A stretch of 64,000 nt of DNA from Brasilonema sennae CENA114 (GTDB lineage Bacteria > Cyanobacteriota > Cyanobacteriia > Cyanobacteriales > Nostocaceae), in NCBI RefSeq assembly GCF_006968745.1, contig NZ_CP030118.1, positions 3,980,674 to 4,044,673 of the forward strand, in the 5' to 3' direction. This document shows positions 1 through 9,267 of this stretch, one piece after another (the stretch's first letter is position 1; every line of letters begins with the position of its first letter). The notes under the pieces were generated by a model. The model was not told where the DNA came from. It did not search any database and saw nothing but the letters and a program-made list of their open reading frames with translations. The position numbers and the translations under genes are program-made.

Positions 1-2
1 GT

Positions 3-164
3 GATGGAGAAATAGGTGTTGTCGGCAATAATCCGAGCATCGGTAAGCCGCTAGTTGGGCGCTCAGATCTTGCATCTGCTTTTTCGTCCGCCAAAAAAAA
101 TATTGGCTCAAAGCTAAAGTCCGTTAAAACTGACTGGGTAAGTCTTGTAGTCCGTTTTAACTGA
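3..164 (+). CDS. possible 3' end of a gene entering from the left edge
   Basis: Frame 3 is open from the window edge to a TGA at 162-164. Only the first ~20 codons (3-61) lie outside the miniature element that begins at 62; the rest is read through the element's left arm. This fits a gene whose end was replaced when the element inserted. I recognise no family in the visible residues, and a chance open frame is equally possible. Confidence 0.2.
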   Translation, partial: DGEIGVVGNNPSIGKPLVGRSDLASAFSSAKKNIGSKLKSVKTDWVSLVVRFN

Positions 165-611
165 GATCTTGCACCCTCCGGGTTCGCCCTTCGGGTAAGC
201 GCAAAGCGCACGCTACGCGTAAGTCCCAAAGGGACACGCTTACGCGTTCGCTCTTAGCGTGCGCTTGCGCTTACGCCCTTGGCGTGCGCTTGCGCTTACG
301 CAGTCGCCTCTGTCGGGAGACCCTCCTGCAGCGCTGTCTCACCAGTCGCTCATGGGGAAACCACGCCAGTTGCTCCACTTGGGGAGACCCCAAGACCGCA
401 CTGGCTCCCCAAGACCGCGCTGGCTCACCATTCTCAATAATCGGGAGGCAGAGCCTCCCAACCCTCGTTCCTGGGCTGCAGCCTGGGAACGAGATATCGA
501 GGCTCTGCCTCGTTGTTGATACTGGTGCAAGATCTGAGTTTTTACGGACTTGATATATTAGCCTTGAACTTGAGTTCAAGGCGTAATCACCGCTAAGGTG
601 CAAGATCTCAG
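62..611. mobile_element. miniature inverted-repeat element with a second element nested in it
   Basis: The outer element begins CTCAGATCTTGCA (62-74) and ends TGCAAGATCTCAG (599-611), near-perfect inverted termini. A 378-bp block (161-538) with almost the same termini (CTGAGATCTTGCACC at 161-175, GGTGCAAGATCTGAG at 524-538) lies inside it. Removing the block leaves 172 bp that matches the uninterrupted 171-bp copy at 32003-32173. The insertion point is marked by an imperfect TTTTAA/TTTTTA duplication. The inner block is packed with dispersed repeat units, including a GGCTGCAGCCTGGGAACGAG-type unit (468-493) seen again near 33780. No transposase is encoded, so movement would depend on one supplied in trans. 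Confidence 0.75.
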
Positions 612-673
612 GTCATAGATTGCAAACAATAATAACTATTAGAATTTTTGAAACTATAAGAATTTCTTAGAGT

Positions 674-738
674 AATCATAGATTAATGATTTAGCTGACT
701 TATTCCCCTTTGACATAAATATACGGTAATCTATGATT
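674..738. promoter_or_regulatory. candidate LysR-type operator upstream of ndhF3
   Basis: AATCAT-AGATTA-ATGATT (674-691) is a perfect spaced inverted repeat. Its left part (AATCATAGATT, 674-684) recurs inverted as AATCTATGATT at 728-738. In other cyanobacteria the ndhF3-ndhD3-cupA operon is controlled by the LysR regulator NdhR/CcmR, which binds AT-rich dyads of this sort. Assigning this regulator is inference. Confidence 0.35.
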
Positions 739-859
739 TAACGAAGATAAAATATAAAATAAAAGTTAAATTTTTCGACTCGCATATCTGTGTTGTCAAA
801 AACAACGGTTTTTCATTGACAACAGCGTCCTGTTGTGCTGCAAATTGAGAGGAGAATTA

Positions 860-2722
860 ATGGGTCATTTTCTGCTTGAAAGTGTTTGGTTAGTTCCTTG
901 CTATGCTTTAATGGGGGGGCTTTTAGCTGTCCCTTGGTCTCCAGGAATCATTAAACGCACAGGACCAAGACCAGCAGGTTACATCAATTTGGTCATGACA
1001 TTTCTTGCGTTTGTTCATTCTGCTTCTGTATTACCAATCACCTGGAATCAAGCGCCATATGAGATATCTATACCTTGGCTGAGTACTGCTGGTTTAAATC
1101 TTTCTATTGATTTAGAAATCTCCTCTTTAAGTGTCGGCGCAATGGTTGTCATTACCGGCTTAAATTTGCTGGCACAAATTTTTGCTGTCGGCTACATGGA
1201 GATGGACTGGGGCTGGGCACGTTTTTACTCTCTGTTGGGATTGTTTGAAGCTGGGCTGTGCGCCCTTGCATTATGCAATTCTTTGTTTTTCAGTTACGTG
1301 ATTTTGGAAATCCTAACTTTAGGAACCTACTTATTGGTAGGACTTTGGTTTAGTCAGCCTTTAGTTGTCACAGGCGCTAGAGATGCTTTCTTAACCAAAC
1401 GGGTAGGAGATTTATTTCTGCTGATGGGAGTTCTGGCAATATGGTCACAAGCTGGAAGTTGGAACTACACCGATTTAGCAGAATGGGCGACTACTGCCAA
1501 TGTCAACCCAACCTTAATAACATTAACATGTCTGGCATTAATTGCAGGTCCAATGGGTAAGTGTGCCCAGTTTCCCTTGCATCTGTGGTTAGATGAAGCA
1601 ATGGAAGGACCTGTTCCCAGTACAATTTTACGGAATTCAGTCGTCGTTGCGAGTGGTGCTTGGGTGCTGATTAAACTGCAACCTGTTTTCAGTTTGTCAC
1701 CAATAGCAACTTCTGCAATGGTAGCTATCGGTGTTGTGACAGCAGTGGGTGGTTCTTTGATTGCGATCGCCCAAGTTGATATCAAACGCTGCTTATCATA
1801 CTCCGTCAGTACCTACATGGGTTTAGTGTTCATCGCCGTAGGAACACAACAAGACGAAGCAGCACTATTGTTAGTCCTCACCCACGCCTTAGCCTCAGCA
1901 CTCCTAGTCATGAGTACTGGTGCAATTGTTTGGAACAGCATCACTCAAGATGTCAGTCTTCTGGGGGGACTTTGGTCACGCCGCCCAGTTTCTGGACTAG
2001 CATATATAGTAGGGACTCTAGGATTAATTGGGTTTCCACCCTTAGGGGGCTTTTGGGCATTGCTGAAATTAGCTTCAGGACTGTGGACAACAGAACCTTG
2101 GCTTGTGGGAGTGCTGATAATAGTCAACACTTTAACAGCCTTCAGCTTAACTAGGGAATTCAGTTTAATATTTGGTGGAAAACCAAAGCAAATGAGCGAT
2201 CGCTCACCTGAAGTCAGTTGGCAAATGGCTCTACCCACAATCATTTTGCTTGGCTTTACTCTCCATTTACCCCTGGTGTTACAAAGCTTATCACTACTGC
2301 CAACTTGGGAAACTCTTAACAAAGATGTCGGACTTCTGTTAATGTGGTCAAGTATTTTTGGCTGCAGCATTGCAAGCGTTGTTTATCTAGGTAACGTCAT
2401 TCCCAAACCAATTCGCTTCCCTTTAAAACCTTTGCAAGACTTGCTAGCATACGACTTTTACACTCCAAAACTGTATCGGGTGAGCATAGTTTTCACTGTT
2501 GCTATGATTTCAAAACTAGCAGACATGATCGACCGCCTCATATTCGATGGAATTGTGAACTTAGTTGGCTTAGTTTCCATATTGAGTGGAGAAGGTTTGA
2601 AATATAGCACATCCGGACAAACCCAGTTTTATGCATTCACTGTGCTATTGGGAGTAGGTATATTAGGAATGGTAGTGAGTTGGCAATATTGGGGTTCTGA
2701 TCTTTTGAATTTGATGTTTTAG
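860..2722 (+). CDS. ndhF3: NAD(P)H-quinone oxidoreductase subunit F, NdhF3 type
   Basis: This is a membrane subunit of the inducible NDH-1MS complex, which couples ferredoxin-driven electron flow and proton pumping to CO2 hydration at the thylakoid. The 620-residue protein is hydrophobic throughout and has antiporter-like features: a GPMGKCAQFPLHLWLDEA stretch in the middle and a DIKRCLSYSV stretch containing the conserved Lys of a transmembrane helix. The start at 860 is preferred because GAGAGGAG lies just upstream (846-853); an in-frame ATG at 833 has no such site. It is followed on the same strand by ndhD3 and cupA, the arrangement that identifies the F3/D3 low-CO2 version. The 687-bp gap to ndhD3 is unusually long and full of repeats. 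Confidence 0.93.
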   Translation: MGHFLLESVWLVPCYALMGGLLAVPWSPGIIKRTGPRPAGYINLVMTFLAFVHSASVLPITWNQAPYEISIPWLSTAGLNLSIDLEISSLSVGAMVVITGLNLLAQIFAVGYMEMDWGWARFYSLLGLFEAGLCALALCNSLFFSYVILEILTLGTYLLVGLWFSQPLVVTGARDAFLTKRVGDLFLLMGVLAIWSQAGSWNYTDLAEWATTANVNPTLITLTCLALIAGPMGKCAQFPLHLWLDEAMEGPVPSTILRNSVVVASGAWVLIKLQPVFSLSPIATSAMVAIGVVTAVGGSLIAIAQVDIKRCLSYSVSTYMGLVFIAVGTQQDEAALLLVLTHALASALLVMSTGAIVWNSITQDVSLLGGLWSRRPVSGLAYIVGTLGLIGFPPLGGFWALLKLASGLWTTEPWLVGVLIIVNTLTAFSLTREFSLIFGGKPKQMSDRSPEVSWQMALPTIILLGFTLHLPLVLQSLSLLPTWETLNKDVGLLLMWSSIFGCSIASVVYLGNVIPKPIRFPLKPLQDLLAYDFYTPKLYRVSIVFTVAMISKLADMIDRLIFDGIVNLVGLVSILSGEGLKYSTSGQTQFYAFTVLLGVGILGMVVSWQYWGSDLLNLMF

Positions 2723-3409
2723 TTTCCAGACCTCTTAGTAACATGGGGCGCAAAGCCTTGCGCCCAGAAAAAGCAGTCAACTCACAATTCAAAACTAACC
2801 ATCCAAAGTTTATACACCAAAAAGTCGTTACAGCGGTTTTCATATGAATAGACCACAAATCGTAGGGGAGCCAGTGCGTTGGAGAGCCAGTACTTGATGA
2901 GGGTCTCCCGACCTAGGTATCTGGTGAGACCAGCGCTGCAGGAGGGTCTCCCTCCGTAGGCGACTGGCGAACCCGAAGGGCGTCCGGGTTTCCCGGCTTG
3001 TTCGCCTTTGGCGTCTCCCCTTGGGAGATAGCATCTGGTGAGACCAGCGCTGCAGGAGGGTCTCCCTCCGTAGGCGACTGGCGAACCCGAAGGGCGTTGG
3101 GCATTGCTCGGAAAAACTTATGTGATAGACATTTGAGATCTTGGTGAGCAATGCCCACCTTACATAAAACCGCTGTCATCTGCGTTTTCAAAAACTTTAG
3201 ACTTTGATTTTTCATGACATCAAAAAACACCAATTATAAATTTCATAAAAAACAATGAACAATGAACAAGAAGACACCACACTGATAACTGTTAACTGTT
3301 AACTGATAAAAAGATAACTAAAAATTCCTCTCTCTTCTCCCTTCCTCTGCGTTCTCTGCATCTGAAGCGGTTTTTTACTCTTTTCTTTAATTACATCACT
3401 AACCAATCT
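2723..3409. repeat. repeat-filled gap between ndhF3 and ndhD3
   Basis: The gap contains two copies of a 65-bp unit, at 2919-2983 and 3033-3097. They begin ATCTGGTGAGACCAGCGCTG, end CGAACCCGAAGGGCGT and look identical by eye. A related unit precedes them (2875-2918). Farther on is a short run of AACTGTTAACTGTTAACTG type (3286-3305). No gene is visible; open frames across the units are repeat-derived. Confidence 0.75.
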
Positions 3410-4912
3410 ATGCTCAGTATCTTAATTTGGCTACCTATTTTAGGAGCCGCCGTCATTAGTTTACTACCTCGTACCATTCCAGCAATAAACATTCGTTTAA
3501 CAGCCCTAACCGTTACTGGATTAGTTCTTCTTTGGAATATCTTCCTCCTGTTTAAATTTGATATCTCACTTCCTGGAATGCAGTTGCAGGAATACTTACC
3601 TTGGAATGAAACCCTTGGTTTAAGTTACCAACTCGGGGTTGATGGACTTTCCATAGTAATGCTGCTATTAAATAGTTTGCTCACTTGGATTGCTATTTAC
3701 AGCAGCAGCCAACAGACAGAACGTCCCCGACTTTTTTATTCCCTTATCTTATTAGTCAGTGCAGGAGTTGCAGGCGCATTTGCAGCGCAGAATTTATTAC
3801 TCTTCTTCCTGTTCTACGAACTAGAATTAATACCTTTCTATCTCCTAATTTCCATATGGGGAGGTGAAAAGCGGACTTATGCAGCCATGAAGTTCCTAAT
3901 TTACACCGCTGTTTCAGGAGCATTAATTCTAGCAACATTTTTGGGTACAGTTTGGCTGAGTGGTTCAACGAGTTTTGATTACAATACACTCTCAACTCAA
4001 GCCTTATCAACAACACTGCAAATCATTCTACTTGTAGGAATCGTGCTAGGGTTTGGAATCAAAATTCCCCTGGTTCCCTTACACACTTGGTTACCAGATG
4101 CTTACGTTGAAGCCTCAGCCCCGATTGCGATTCTTCTTGGTGGAGTGCTGGCAAAGTTAGGAACTTATGGCGTTTTGCGATTTGGGATGGCGCTATTTCC
4201 CGAAGCTTGGAGTATTCTTGCACCCAGCTTAGCAACTTGGGGGGCAATTAGTGCTATATACGGGGCAGTCACAGCGATCGCTCAAAAAGACATCAAGCGC
4301 ATGGTTGCATATAGTTCCATTGGGCACATGGGATATATATTGTTAGCAGCAGCAGCTAGTACTTCTTTAGCATTGATTGGTGCGATCGCCCAAATGTTCA
4401 GCCACGGTATTATCCTCGCCATCCTCTTCCATCTTATAGGAGTTGTAGAAGCCAAAGTCGGAACCCGTGAATTGGATAAACTCAATGGCTTAATGAGTCC
4501 TATACGCGGATTACCCCTAACGAGTGCTTTACTCATTTTAGGAGGTATGGCAAGTGCTGGTATTCCTGGTATGACAGGATTTATTGCTGAATTTATCGTG
4601 TTTCAAGGCAGTTTCTCCGTTTTTCCTATACCAACACTATTGTGTGTCGTCGCCAGTGGCTTAACCGCAGTCTACTTTGTCATCCTGCTTAACCGTACCT
4701 GTTTTGGCAAACTTGACAACGACTTAGCTTATTATCCTAAAGTTTTATGGTCTGAGAAAATACCAGCTTTTATCTTAGCTGTCCTCATCTTGTTTTTGGG
4801 AGTACAACCGAGTTGGTTAGTGCGTTGGAGTGAACCAACAAGTACAGCAATAGTTGCGGCTATTCCTCCTATTGAAAAAACCGTAACGACTCAAGTCGCT
4901 CTCGATCAATAA
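3410..4912 (+). CDS. ndhD3: NAD(P)H-quinone oxidoreductase subunit D, NdhD3 type
   Basis: This is the second antiporter-like subunit of NDH-1MS; with NdhF3 it forms the distal membrane arm that carries the CO2-hydrating CupA. The protein has 500 residues with about 14 hydrophobic segments. Typical NuoM/NdhD signatures are visible: PLVPLHTWLPDAYVEASAP near residue 225 and DIKRMVAYSSIGHMGY near residue 294, with conserved lysines in transmembrane helices. The start follows an A/T-rich leader without a strong ribosome site. A repeat-bearing gap of 344 bp separates it from cupA. Confidence 0.93.
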   Translation: MLSILIWLPILGAAVISLLPRTIPAINIRLTALTVTGLVLLWNIFLLFKFDISLPGMQLQEYLPWNETLGLSYQLGVDGLSIVMLLLNSLLTWIAIYSSSQQTERPRLFYSLILLVSAGVAGAFAAQNLLLFFLFYELELIPFYLLISIWGGEKRTYAAMKFLIYTAVSGALILATFLGTVWLSGSTSFDYNTLSTQALSTTLQIILLVGIVLGFGIKIPLVPLHTWLPDAYVEASAPIAILLGGVLAKLGTYGVLRFGMALFPEAWSILAPSLATWGAISAIYGAVTAIAQKDIKRMVAYSSIGHMGYILLAAAASTSLALIGAIAQMFSHGIILAILFHLIGVVEAKVGTRELDKLNGLMSPIRGLPLTSALLILGGMASAGIPGMTGFIAEFIVFQGSFSVFPIPTLLCVVASGLTAVYFVILLNRTCFGKLDNDLAYYPKVLWSEKIPAFILAVLILFLGVQPSWLVRWSEPTSTAIVAAIPPIEKTVTTQVALDQ

Positions 4913-5256
4913 ACTTCCTTTGAAAGTCTACTTTTGTCCCTTGTTATAAACGTCGTTCATGGTGTTTCTTGCAAAAGTCTATTGTATAAATAGGACTTAC
5001 GCAAGAACTCTCTCAAACTCTTATTCCTTTGCGCCCTTGGCGCATAGGGCGCACGCTACGCTAAGGCGTCCTACCCTGCGGGAAGCCCTTCGGGTAAGCG
5101 CAAAGCGCACGCTACGCGTTCGCCCTCTGGGCGTGCGCTTACGCTTACGCAGTCGCCTAGGTCGGGAAAGCCGTCATTCGCGCTGTCTCACCGCTGCGCG
5201 TCTAGGCGGTTCGTTTTTCATAATCTTGCCCAAGCCTTGATGAAGAGGAAATAAAA
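4913..5256. repeat. dispersed repeat in the ndhD3-cupA gap
   Basis: Positions ~5028-5210 hold the window's common palindromic repeat family. Sub-units are GCGCAAAGCGCACGCTACGCG (split around 5098-5118), CAGTCGCCTAGGTCGGGA (5150-5167) and CGCGCTGTCTCACCG (5179-5193). The open frame of 93 codons that crosses it (4959-5240) is repeat-derived. The cupA ribosome site (GAAGAGGAAAT, 5241-5251) lies just past the repeat. Confidence 0.7.
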
Positions 5257-6570
5257 ATGGTACAAACTCCAAACAAAACCGAAGCCAAATTACCACCTTC
5301 CACCCATGAATTTGCAGAAGTGATTCATCGGTTAGAAGCAGGTGGTGCAATGTTGCCCGACACGCCAGAAAACTTAATGCAAATCATCGGTCTTTACAAA
5401 GCTTATGCAGTACCGATGGACTTTTACTGGCGCGACTTATTATATATTGCTGAGCAGGTATTTATAGATCCATTTCCCTTTTTTAAATACTTCATTTCTC
5501 AGGAGTATTTAGAACGTCACAATCATTATGCTGGTGATGATGCTGAGTTGAGAGTTTGGCGCGGTGAGGCGACTGCTCATCCGGAACTCTTAGCATTTAT
5601 GCAAAAGGGTGAAACCTTCAAAATGCCTAAATTATTGCATCACTTATTCCATGATCGAATTAACATGGAATTTGCCGAAGCTTGTATGCGAGCAATGCTT
5701 TGGCATAGAGGAATGGGTGGAAAATTTGACCCTTATCTGGATACTGAAGAATACAAAGTGAATGCCGATAGGGCAATCAAAGCTTACTTCAAAGGTAACC
5801 CATTCATGTTGGGACTCTACAAACTGTTCCCAGATATGTTTATAGAACAGTGTCGTCAAATGTCTTACTATGCTAATCTGGGTTTGTTCTGGGAAATCAT
5901 GGCTCCCGTGTTTTTTGAAATGTCAGACTTATATGACGAAGGGAAAATTACGAGTGTCCCAGAGGCGATGAATTTCTTGGTGAATGGAATTCTTGCAGTC
6001 GCAAGTCGTCCTATTTATCATAACGTTTACATCCGTGGCGAATGCTACGAAATCGTTCCCAAATCTAAAGGCTTTGTCTGGCTTCACGAAGCTGCATTAC
6101 CTTATGTGGAAGCTGTTTTTTACCGTACTGCTCCCTTCCGGGGTACAAAATCTTATAATGCTCAAGCAGGACAAGTGCCAACAGATCAAAAAGACTTTCA
6201 CTACGGAATTCTTTATGCAGATGTCTTTCCTGTAGGTACCGCAGGTATTCCACCAACACTGCTCATGCAAGATATGTTGCATTTCTTGCCACCTTATCTT
6301 GTTGATTACTACAAGAATTATTGCCGAGGCGAAGAAGATACGTTGATTCAGTTGGGAGTGAGTTTCCAACGTTCAATGTACTGCGTCACTTCTGCAGTGA
6401 TTCAAGCATTACGAACAGCACTTTTACATCCTTTAGATGACGAAAATCCCGAACATTTACAAGCAAATCGGGACTTTTTTGAAACTCAGTTAAATCGTTT
6501 TACTCGTCCTGAGTATGGTATTCGTAATGCTGCTCGTCTGCGGGATATTCAGAGTCAGGATTATAGGTAA
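5257..6570 (+). CDS. cupA: CO2 hydration protein CupA (ChpY family)
   Basis: This is the CO2-hydrating subunit of the high-affinity, low-CO2-inducible NDH-1MS complex; it converts CO2 to bicarbonate using the complex's energy. The protein has 437 residues, the usual length of the family, and is soluble apart from a few hydrophobic patches, so it should sit peripherally on the NdhF3/NdhD3 arm. Identification rests on overall resemblance to CupA/ChpY and on its place directly after ndhF3-ndhD3. A good ribosome site (GAAGAGGAAAT) precedes the ATG. CupS, which often follows cupA, is not present downstream. Confidence 0.92.
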   Translation: MVQTPNKTEAKLPPSTHEFAEVIHRLEAGGAMLPDTPENLMQIIGLYKAYAVPMDFYWRDLLYIAEQVFIDPFPFFKYFISQEYLERHNHYAGDDAELRVWRGEATAHPELLAFMQKGETFKMPKLLHHLFHDRINMEFAEACMRAMLWHRGMGGKFDPYLDTEEYKVNADRAIKAYFKGNPFMLGLYKLFPDMFIEQCRQMSYYANLGLFWEIMAPVFFEMSDLYDEGKITSVPEAMNFLVNGILAVASRPIYHNVYIRGECYEIVPKSKGFVWLHEAALPYVEAVFYRTAPFRGTKSYNAQAGQVPTDQKDFHYGILYADVFPVGTAGIPPTLLMQDMLHFLPPYLVDYYKNYCRGEEDTLIQLGVSFQRSMYCVTSAVIQALRTALLHPLDDENPEHLQANRDFFETQLNRFTRPEYGIRNAARLRDIQSQDYR

Positions 6571-6993
6571 GCTAACCCCCGGCTGTTCGCGCAGCGTGCC
6601 CCTTCGGGCATAGCGCGGGGGCTTTCGCCACTTACCACGATCCAGAACGGTGATTTGTAGTGCGCTCACAAAACTAATCATGTGATATCCTTTGGACGGA
6701 TTTTCGTTTTTATCCGCGAAAAGACTACCACCAAATGAAGTATAGCAGTTGCCAGGTAGATTAGGACATCAACTAATGAGAAAACACTGAAACCACGGGA
6801 CAATTCCCAGCCTGCTCCCTGCTATACCATTATGGCATGAGTCTTTTAGCGGAACTAAATAAAATAGGGAGCAAGATACTCCCTATACCGTTATCTACGA
6901 ATTTTGTCAAGTCTGATTGATGAGTTCTTATTCCTGTCTTGTGCAAAAACCTTAAAACTCTCTCCTCAAGCTATGCCATTTAAGGTTTTTGGC
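6571..6993. other. intergenic region after cupA with hairpins
   Basis: A GC-rich palindromic repeat follows the cupA stop (about 6576-6624). The rest, up to the hairpin at 6945, has no recognisable gene. It holds a run describing weak dyads around 6830-6890 only. Confidence 0.4.
6945..6990. terminator. bidirectional hairpin terminator
   Basis: AAAAACCTTAAA (6945-6956) and TTTAAGGTTTTT (6979-6990) form a perfect 12-bp stem with T-rich ends on both strands. It sits between convergent cupA and the minus-strand gene ending at 6994, where a shared terminator is expected. Confidence 0.6.
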
Positions 6994-7449
6994 TCATAAC
7001 TCAGTGACGCTGCTCTTGGTCGCTTGATCAAATAGATTGAAAATCTGGTGACAAATCTGTCTCAATTTCTCTTGAGCTTCTGGCAAAGGTGGCGTAACAC
7101 CCCAAAATTCCCAAGATCCTGTGGTTGCAAATCGCCACAACTGCCCCATGTAGTCATGTCCAGACAGTTCCACTCCCACAACTCGTTGTGTCTGAATTTG
7201 TGCCTCTTTGGATAGTCGGATTTGCATCAAAATACTATAGCTTTGGCAAAGGAAACTGCGTTTAGAAAAGTGAAAGGCAAGATCCACCGAATGCGGATCA
7301 TCAAATTTTTCGGTTTCTGAATTCTTTAACCATGGGCTTAGATCAGCCGAACTATCAGGAAACTGGGATCTAAAGAGATTGACAACAGCAGCAATTTTAC
7401 TGACTATTTCAACGCTGTTGCCTTGTTCAGCAGCATTCAAGGTTTGCAC
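6994..7449 (-). CDS. hypothetical protein, 151 aa
   Basis: I do not recognise the family. The 151-residue protein is soluble in appearance, with no signal peptide or membrane segment, and its composition (mixed charged and aromatic residues, FDDPHSVDLAFHFSKRSF near the centre) looks like a genuine folded protein rather than a chance frame. It is convergent with cupA, with a hairpin terminator between them. Upstream begins the duplicated segment that leads to the aldolase. No neighbour suggests a function. Confidence 0.6.
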   Translation of the reverse strand: MQTLNAAEQGNSVEIVSKIAAVVNLFRSQFPDSSADLSPWLKNSETEKFDDPHSVDLAFHFSKRSFLCQSYSILMQIRLSKEAQIQTQRVVGVELSGHDYMGQLWRFATTGSWEFWGVTPPLPEAQEKLRQICHQIFNLFDQATKSSVTEL

Positions 7450-7880
7450 TCCTAGTGAACTCAGATTTATTGAGAATTTTTATTAGAGATATTTATATCC
7501 AAAGATTAAAGTTATTGATATTTTTCATCTCTGATACAACCTCCAAGATCTCTCGGAAAGGATATTTTTTTAGTGTTATTTCGTACATAACTTGATCGTA
7601 TATCACCGTTTTCCCTTTTTTAAGAGAGTCTTGTAAGGACACCTTTCTTAAGGAGAGTTTCGGGGGATTTTGAAGCTCCATGTATTTAAAACAATACTTC
7701 TAAAACATCCTCTTAGATTTGCTTTTTTGTACTTAAATTAGGACAAAAATAATACATTAACTCTGACCCGAGACCAGAAAAACGACAAAATTTAACTAAA
7801 ATAAATCATAGACTTATTGAAAATACATTGTAATAATATTGCTACTGGTTCCATAATAGTCATAATTTAGGAGAAATTGA
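7447..7880 (+). repeat. aldolase upstream segment, first copy of a duplication
   Basis: This AT-rich leader resembles 9268-9853. Matching blocks include TTTATTGAGAATTT (7471-7484 and 9281-9294), ACCTCCAAGAT, ACAAAAATAATA (7742-7753 and 9404-9415) and, next to the aldolase start, CCATAATAGTCATAATTTAG (7851-7870 and 9828-9847). The second copy lacks roughly 7558-7710 and carries about 325 bp of other sequence before its last block. Confidence 0.65.
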
Positions 7881-7881
7881 C

Positions 7882-8922
7882 ATGAGCACTTACGCCAAGG
7901 AATTGAGAGCCACAGCCCAAGCTATGGTTGCTCCTGGTAAAGGTATTCTGGCAATGGATGAAAGTAATGGCACCTGTAACAAGCGGTTTGAGAAACTGGG
8001 GATTCAACCCACAGAGGATCGCCGACGTGCTTACCGGGAACTAATTTTGACGACTCCTAACTTGGGTGAGTTCATTAGCGGTGCGATTCTGTATGATGAA
8101 ACAATTCATCAATCTACACAAGCAGGTAAACCCTTTACCCAGGTGATGCCGGAAGCAGGCGTGATCGTAGGCATCAAAGTAGATACCGGAGCAAAAGATT
8201 TGTCAGGGTGTGCTGGAGAGAAAGTCACAGAGGGACTTGATGGATTGCGCGAGCGCATTGCTGAGTACTATAAAATGGGTGCGCGATTTGCGAAGTGGCG
8301 AGCGGTGATTACCATCGGTAACGGCATTCCCAGCCGTACTTGTATTGAAGCGAATGCCCATGCCCTTGCTCGGTATGCAGCACTGTGTCAAGAGGGGGGA
8401 TTGGTGCCGATTGTAGAACCAGAAGTGCTGATTGATGGCGATCATACAATTGAGCGATGCTATGAACTTACCGATCAAACCTTGCAAGCCGTATTCACTC
8501 AACTGCGGTTGAACAAAGTGGCATTCGATCAAATGATTCTCAAGCCCAGCATGGTGATCGCAGGATTAAATTGTTCTACTCAATCAACAGTAGATCAAGT
8601 GGCCCAAATGACGATCCAATGCTTGCTCAACAATGTACCTGCAACAGTTGCGGGTGTGGCATTCCTGTCTGGTGGACAAACGAATGAAAACTCAACCGCA
8701 CACCTAAATACGATGAATCTCAAGTATGGTGCAAAGTGTCCGTGGCCTGTGACTTTCTCATATGCTCGTGCGATTCAGCAACCCGCTCTAGAGCACTGGC
8801 GCGGAAACGATGACAATACCAAAGCCGCACAACAGCTGCTTTTTCATCGGGCAAAGTTGAATGGTGCTGCAAGTCTTGGTAAGTACAACGTGGAAATGGA
8901 GAAAACACCTGCGTTAGTCTAA
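7882..8922 (+). CDS. fda: fructose-bisphosphate aldolase, class I
   Basis: This enzyme cleaves and forms fructose-1,6-bisphosphate (and probably sedoheptulose bisphosphate) in glycolysis and the Calvin cycle. The class I enzyme works through a Schiff base and needs no metal. The 346-residue sequence has the class I N-terminus (GKGILAMDESNGT, residues 19-31), the KWRAV segment (138-142) and the Schiff-base lysine in ILKPSM (Lys221). The start follows TAGGAGAAATTGAC. It shares its surroundings with flavodoxin and MnSOD, both iron-sparing proteins. Its flanks occur again at 9268-9906 without the gene, so a second copy seems to have been lost. A hairpin at 9048-9080 is the likely terminator. Confidence 0.95.
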   Translation: MSTYAKELRATAQAMVAPGKGILAMDESNGTCNKRFEKLGIQPTEDRRRAYRELILTTPNLGEFISGAILYDETIHQSTQAGKPFTQVMPEAGVIVGIKVDTGAKDLSGCAGEKVTEGLDGLRERIAEYYKMGARFAKWRAVITIGNGIPSRTCIEANAHALARYAALCQEGGLVPIVEPEVLIDGDHTIERCYELTDQTLQAVFTQLRLNKVAFDQMILKPSMVIAGLNCSTQSTVDQVAQMTIQCLLNNVPATVAGVAFLSGGQTNENSTAHLNTMNLKYGAKCPWPVTFSYARAIQQPALEHWRGNDDNTKAAQQLLFHRAKLNGAASLGKYNVEMEKTPALV

Positions 8923-9040
8923 TTCACTGCAATTCCTGCGGAGGTTTGATGGAAAATACCATCACTTGTGTATTAAAGTGCAGTTAGCTTCTTCGCCCCC
9001 TCGCCCTGCACCATAGAAGGCTTGGTGTCGCAATATTCAA

Positions 9041-9115
9041 TTTAAGAAGGTGCGTTATGGCTTTGCCATAACGTACCTTTTGGCTATGTATCTGATTCTG
9101 GGGATGATTAGGATA
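9041..9115. repeat. displaced copy of the lysS 3' end and its terminator
   Basis: This stretch repeats 12373-12446 with few changes: the hairpin AAGGTGCGTTATGG...CCATAACGTACCTT (9048-9080), then TGGCTATGTATCTGATTCTG and GGGGATGATT, which in the original encode (on the minus strand) the last residues of LysS. It stops abruptly at ~9115. Here it provides a terminator for the aldolase gene and marks one boundary of the local duplication. Confidence 0.8.
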
Positions 9116-9130
9116 TAGCGTAAGCGTTTC

Positions 9131-9246
9131 ATCGATTTGGAATGGTTCGGCAGTCCGGTCTTGGGGGTTCCCAACGCCAGATACCTAGGTCGGGAGACCC
9201 TCATCAAGTACTGGCTCCCCATGAGGAACTGCCGAACCCAAAGGGG
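9131..9246. repeat. palindrome-bounded dispersed repeat
   Basis: GGTTCGGCAGT (9144-9154) and ACTGCCGAACC (9228-9238) enclose the window-wide unit CGCCAGATACCTAGGTCGGG ... GAGACCCTCATCAAGTACTGGCTCC. The same inner unit recurs at 34871-34914 and, inverted, at 31881-31923. No coding content is seen. Confidence 0.65.
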
Positions 9247-9267
9247 TGGTTTATTTACGCCGTTATG

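Noticed and set aside
259..519. Several frames near the left end in both strands
   Set aside because: They are read from repeat cargo inside the nested miniature element and recur at other repeat copies.
4959..5240. 93-codon plus-strand frame between ndhD3 and cupA
   Set aside because: Most of it is translated from the dispersed repeat family; the same arginine-rich peptides appear wherever the repeat occurs.
7493..7681. 62-codon minus-strand frame before the aldolase gene
   Set aside because: It lies in the duplicated leader, and the homologous segment at 9268-9450 lacks most of it. It has no good ribosome site, and no family is recognised.
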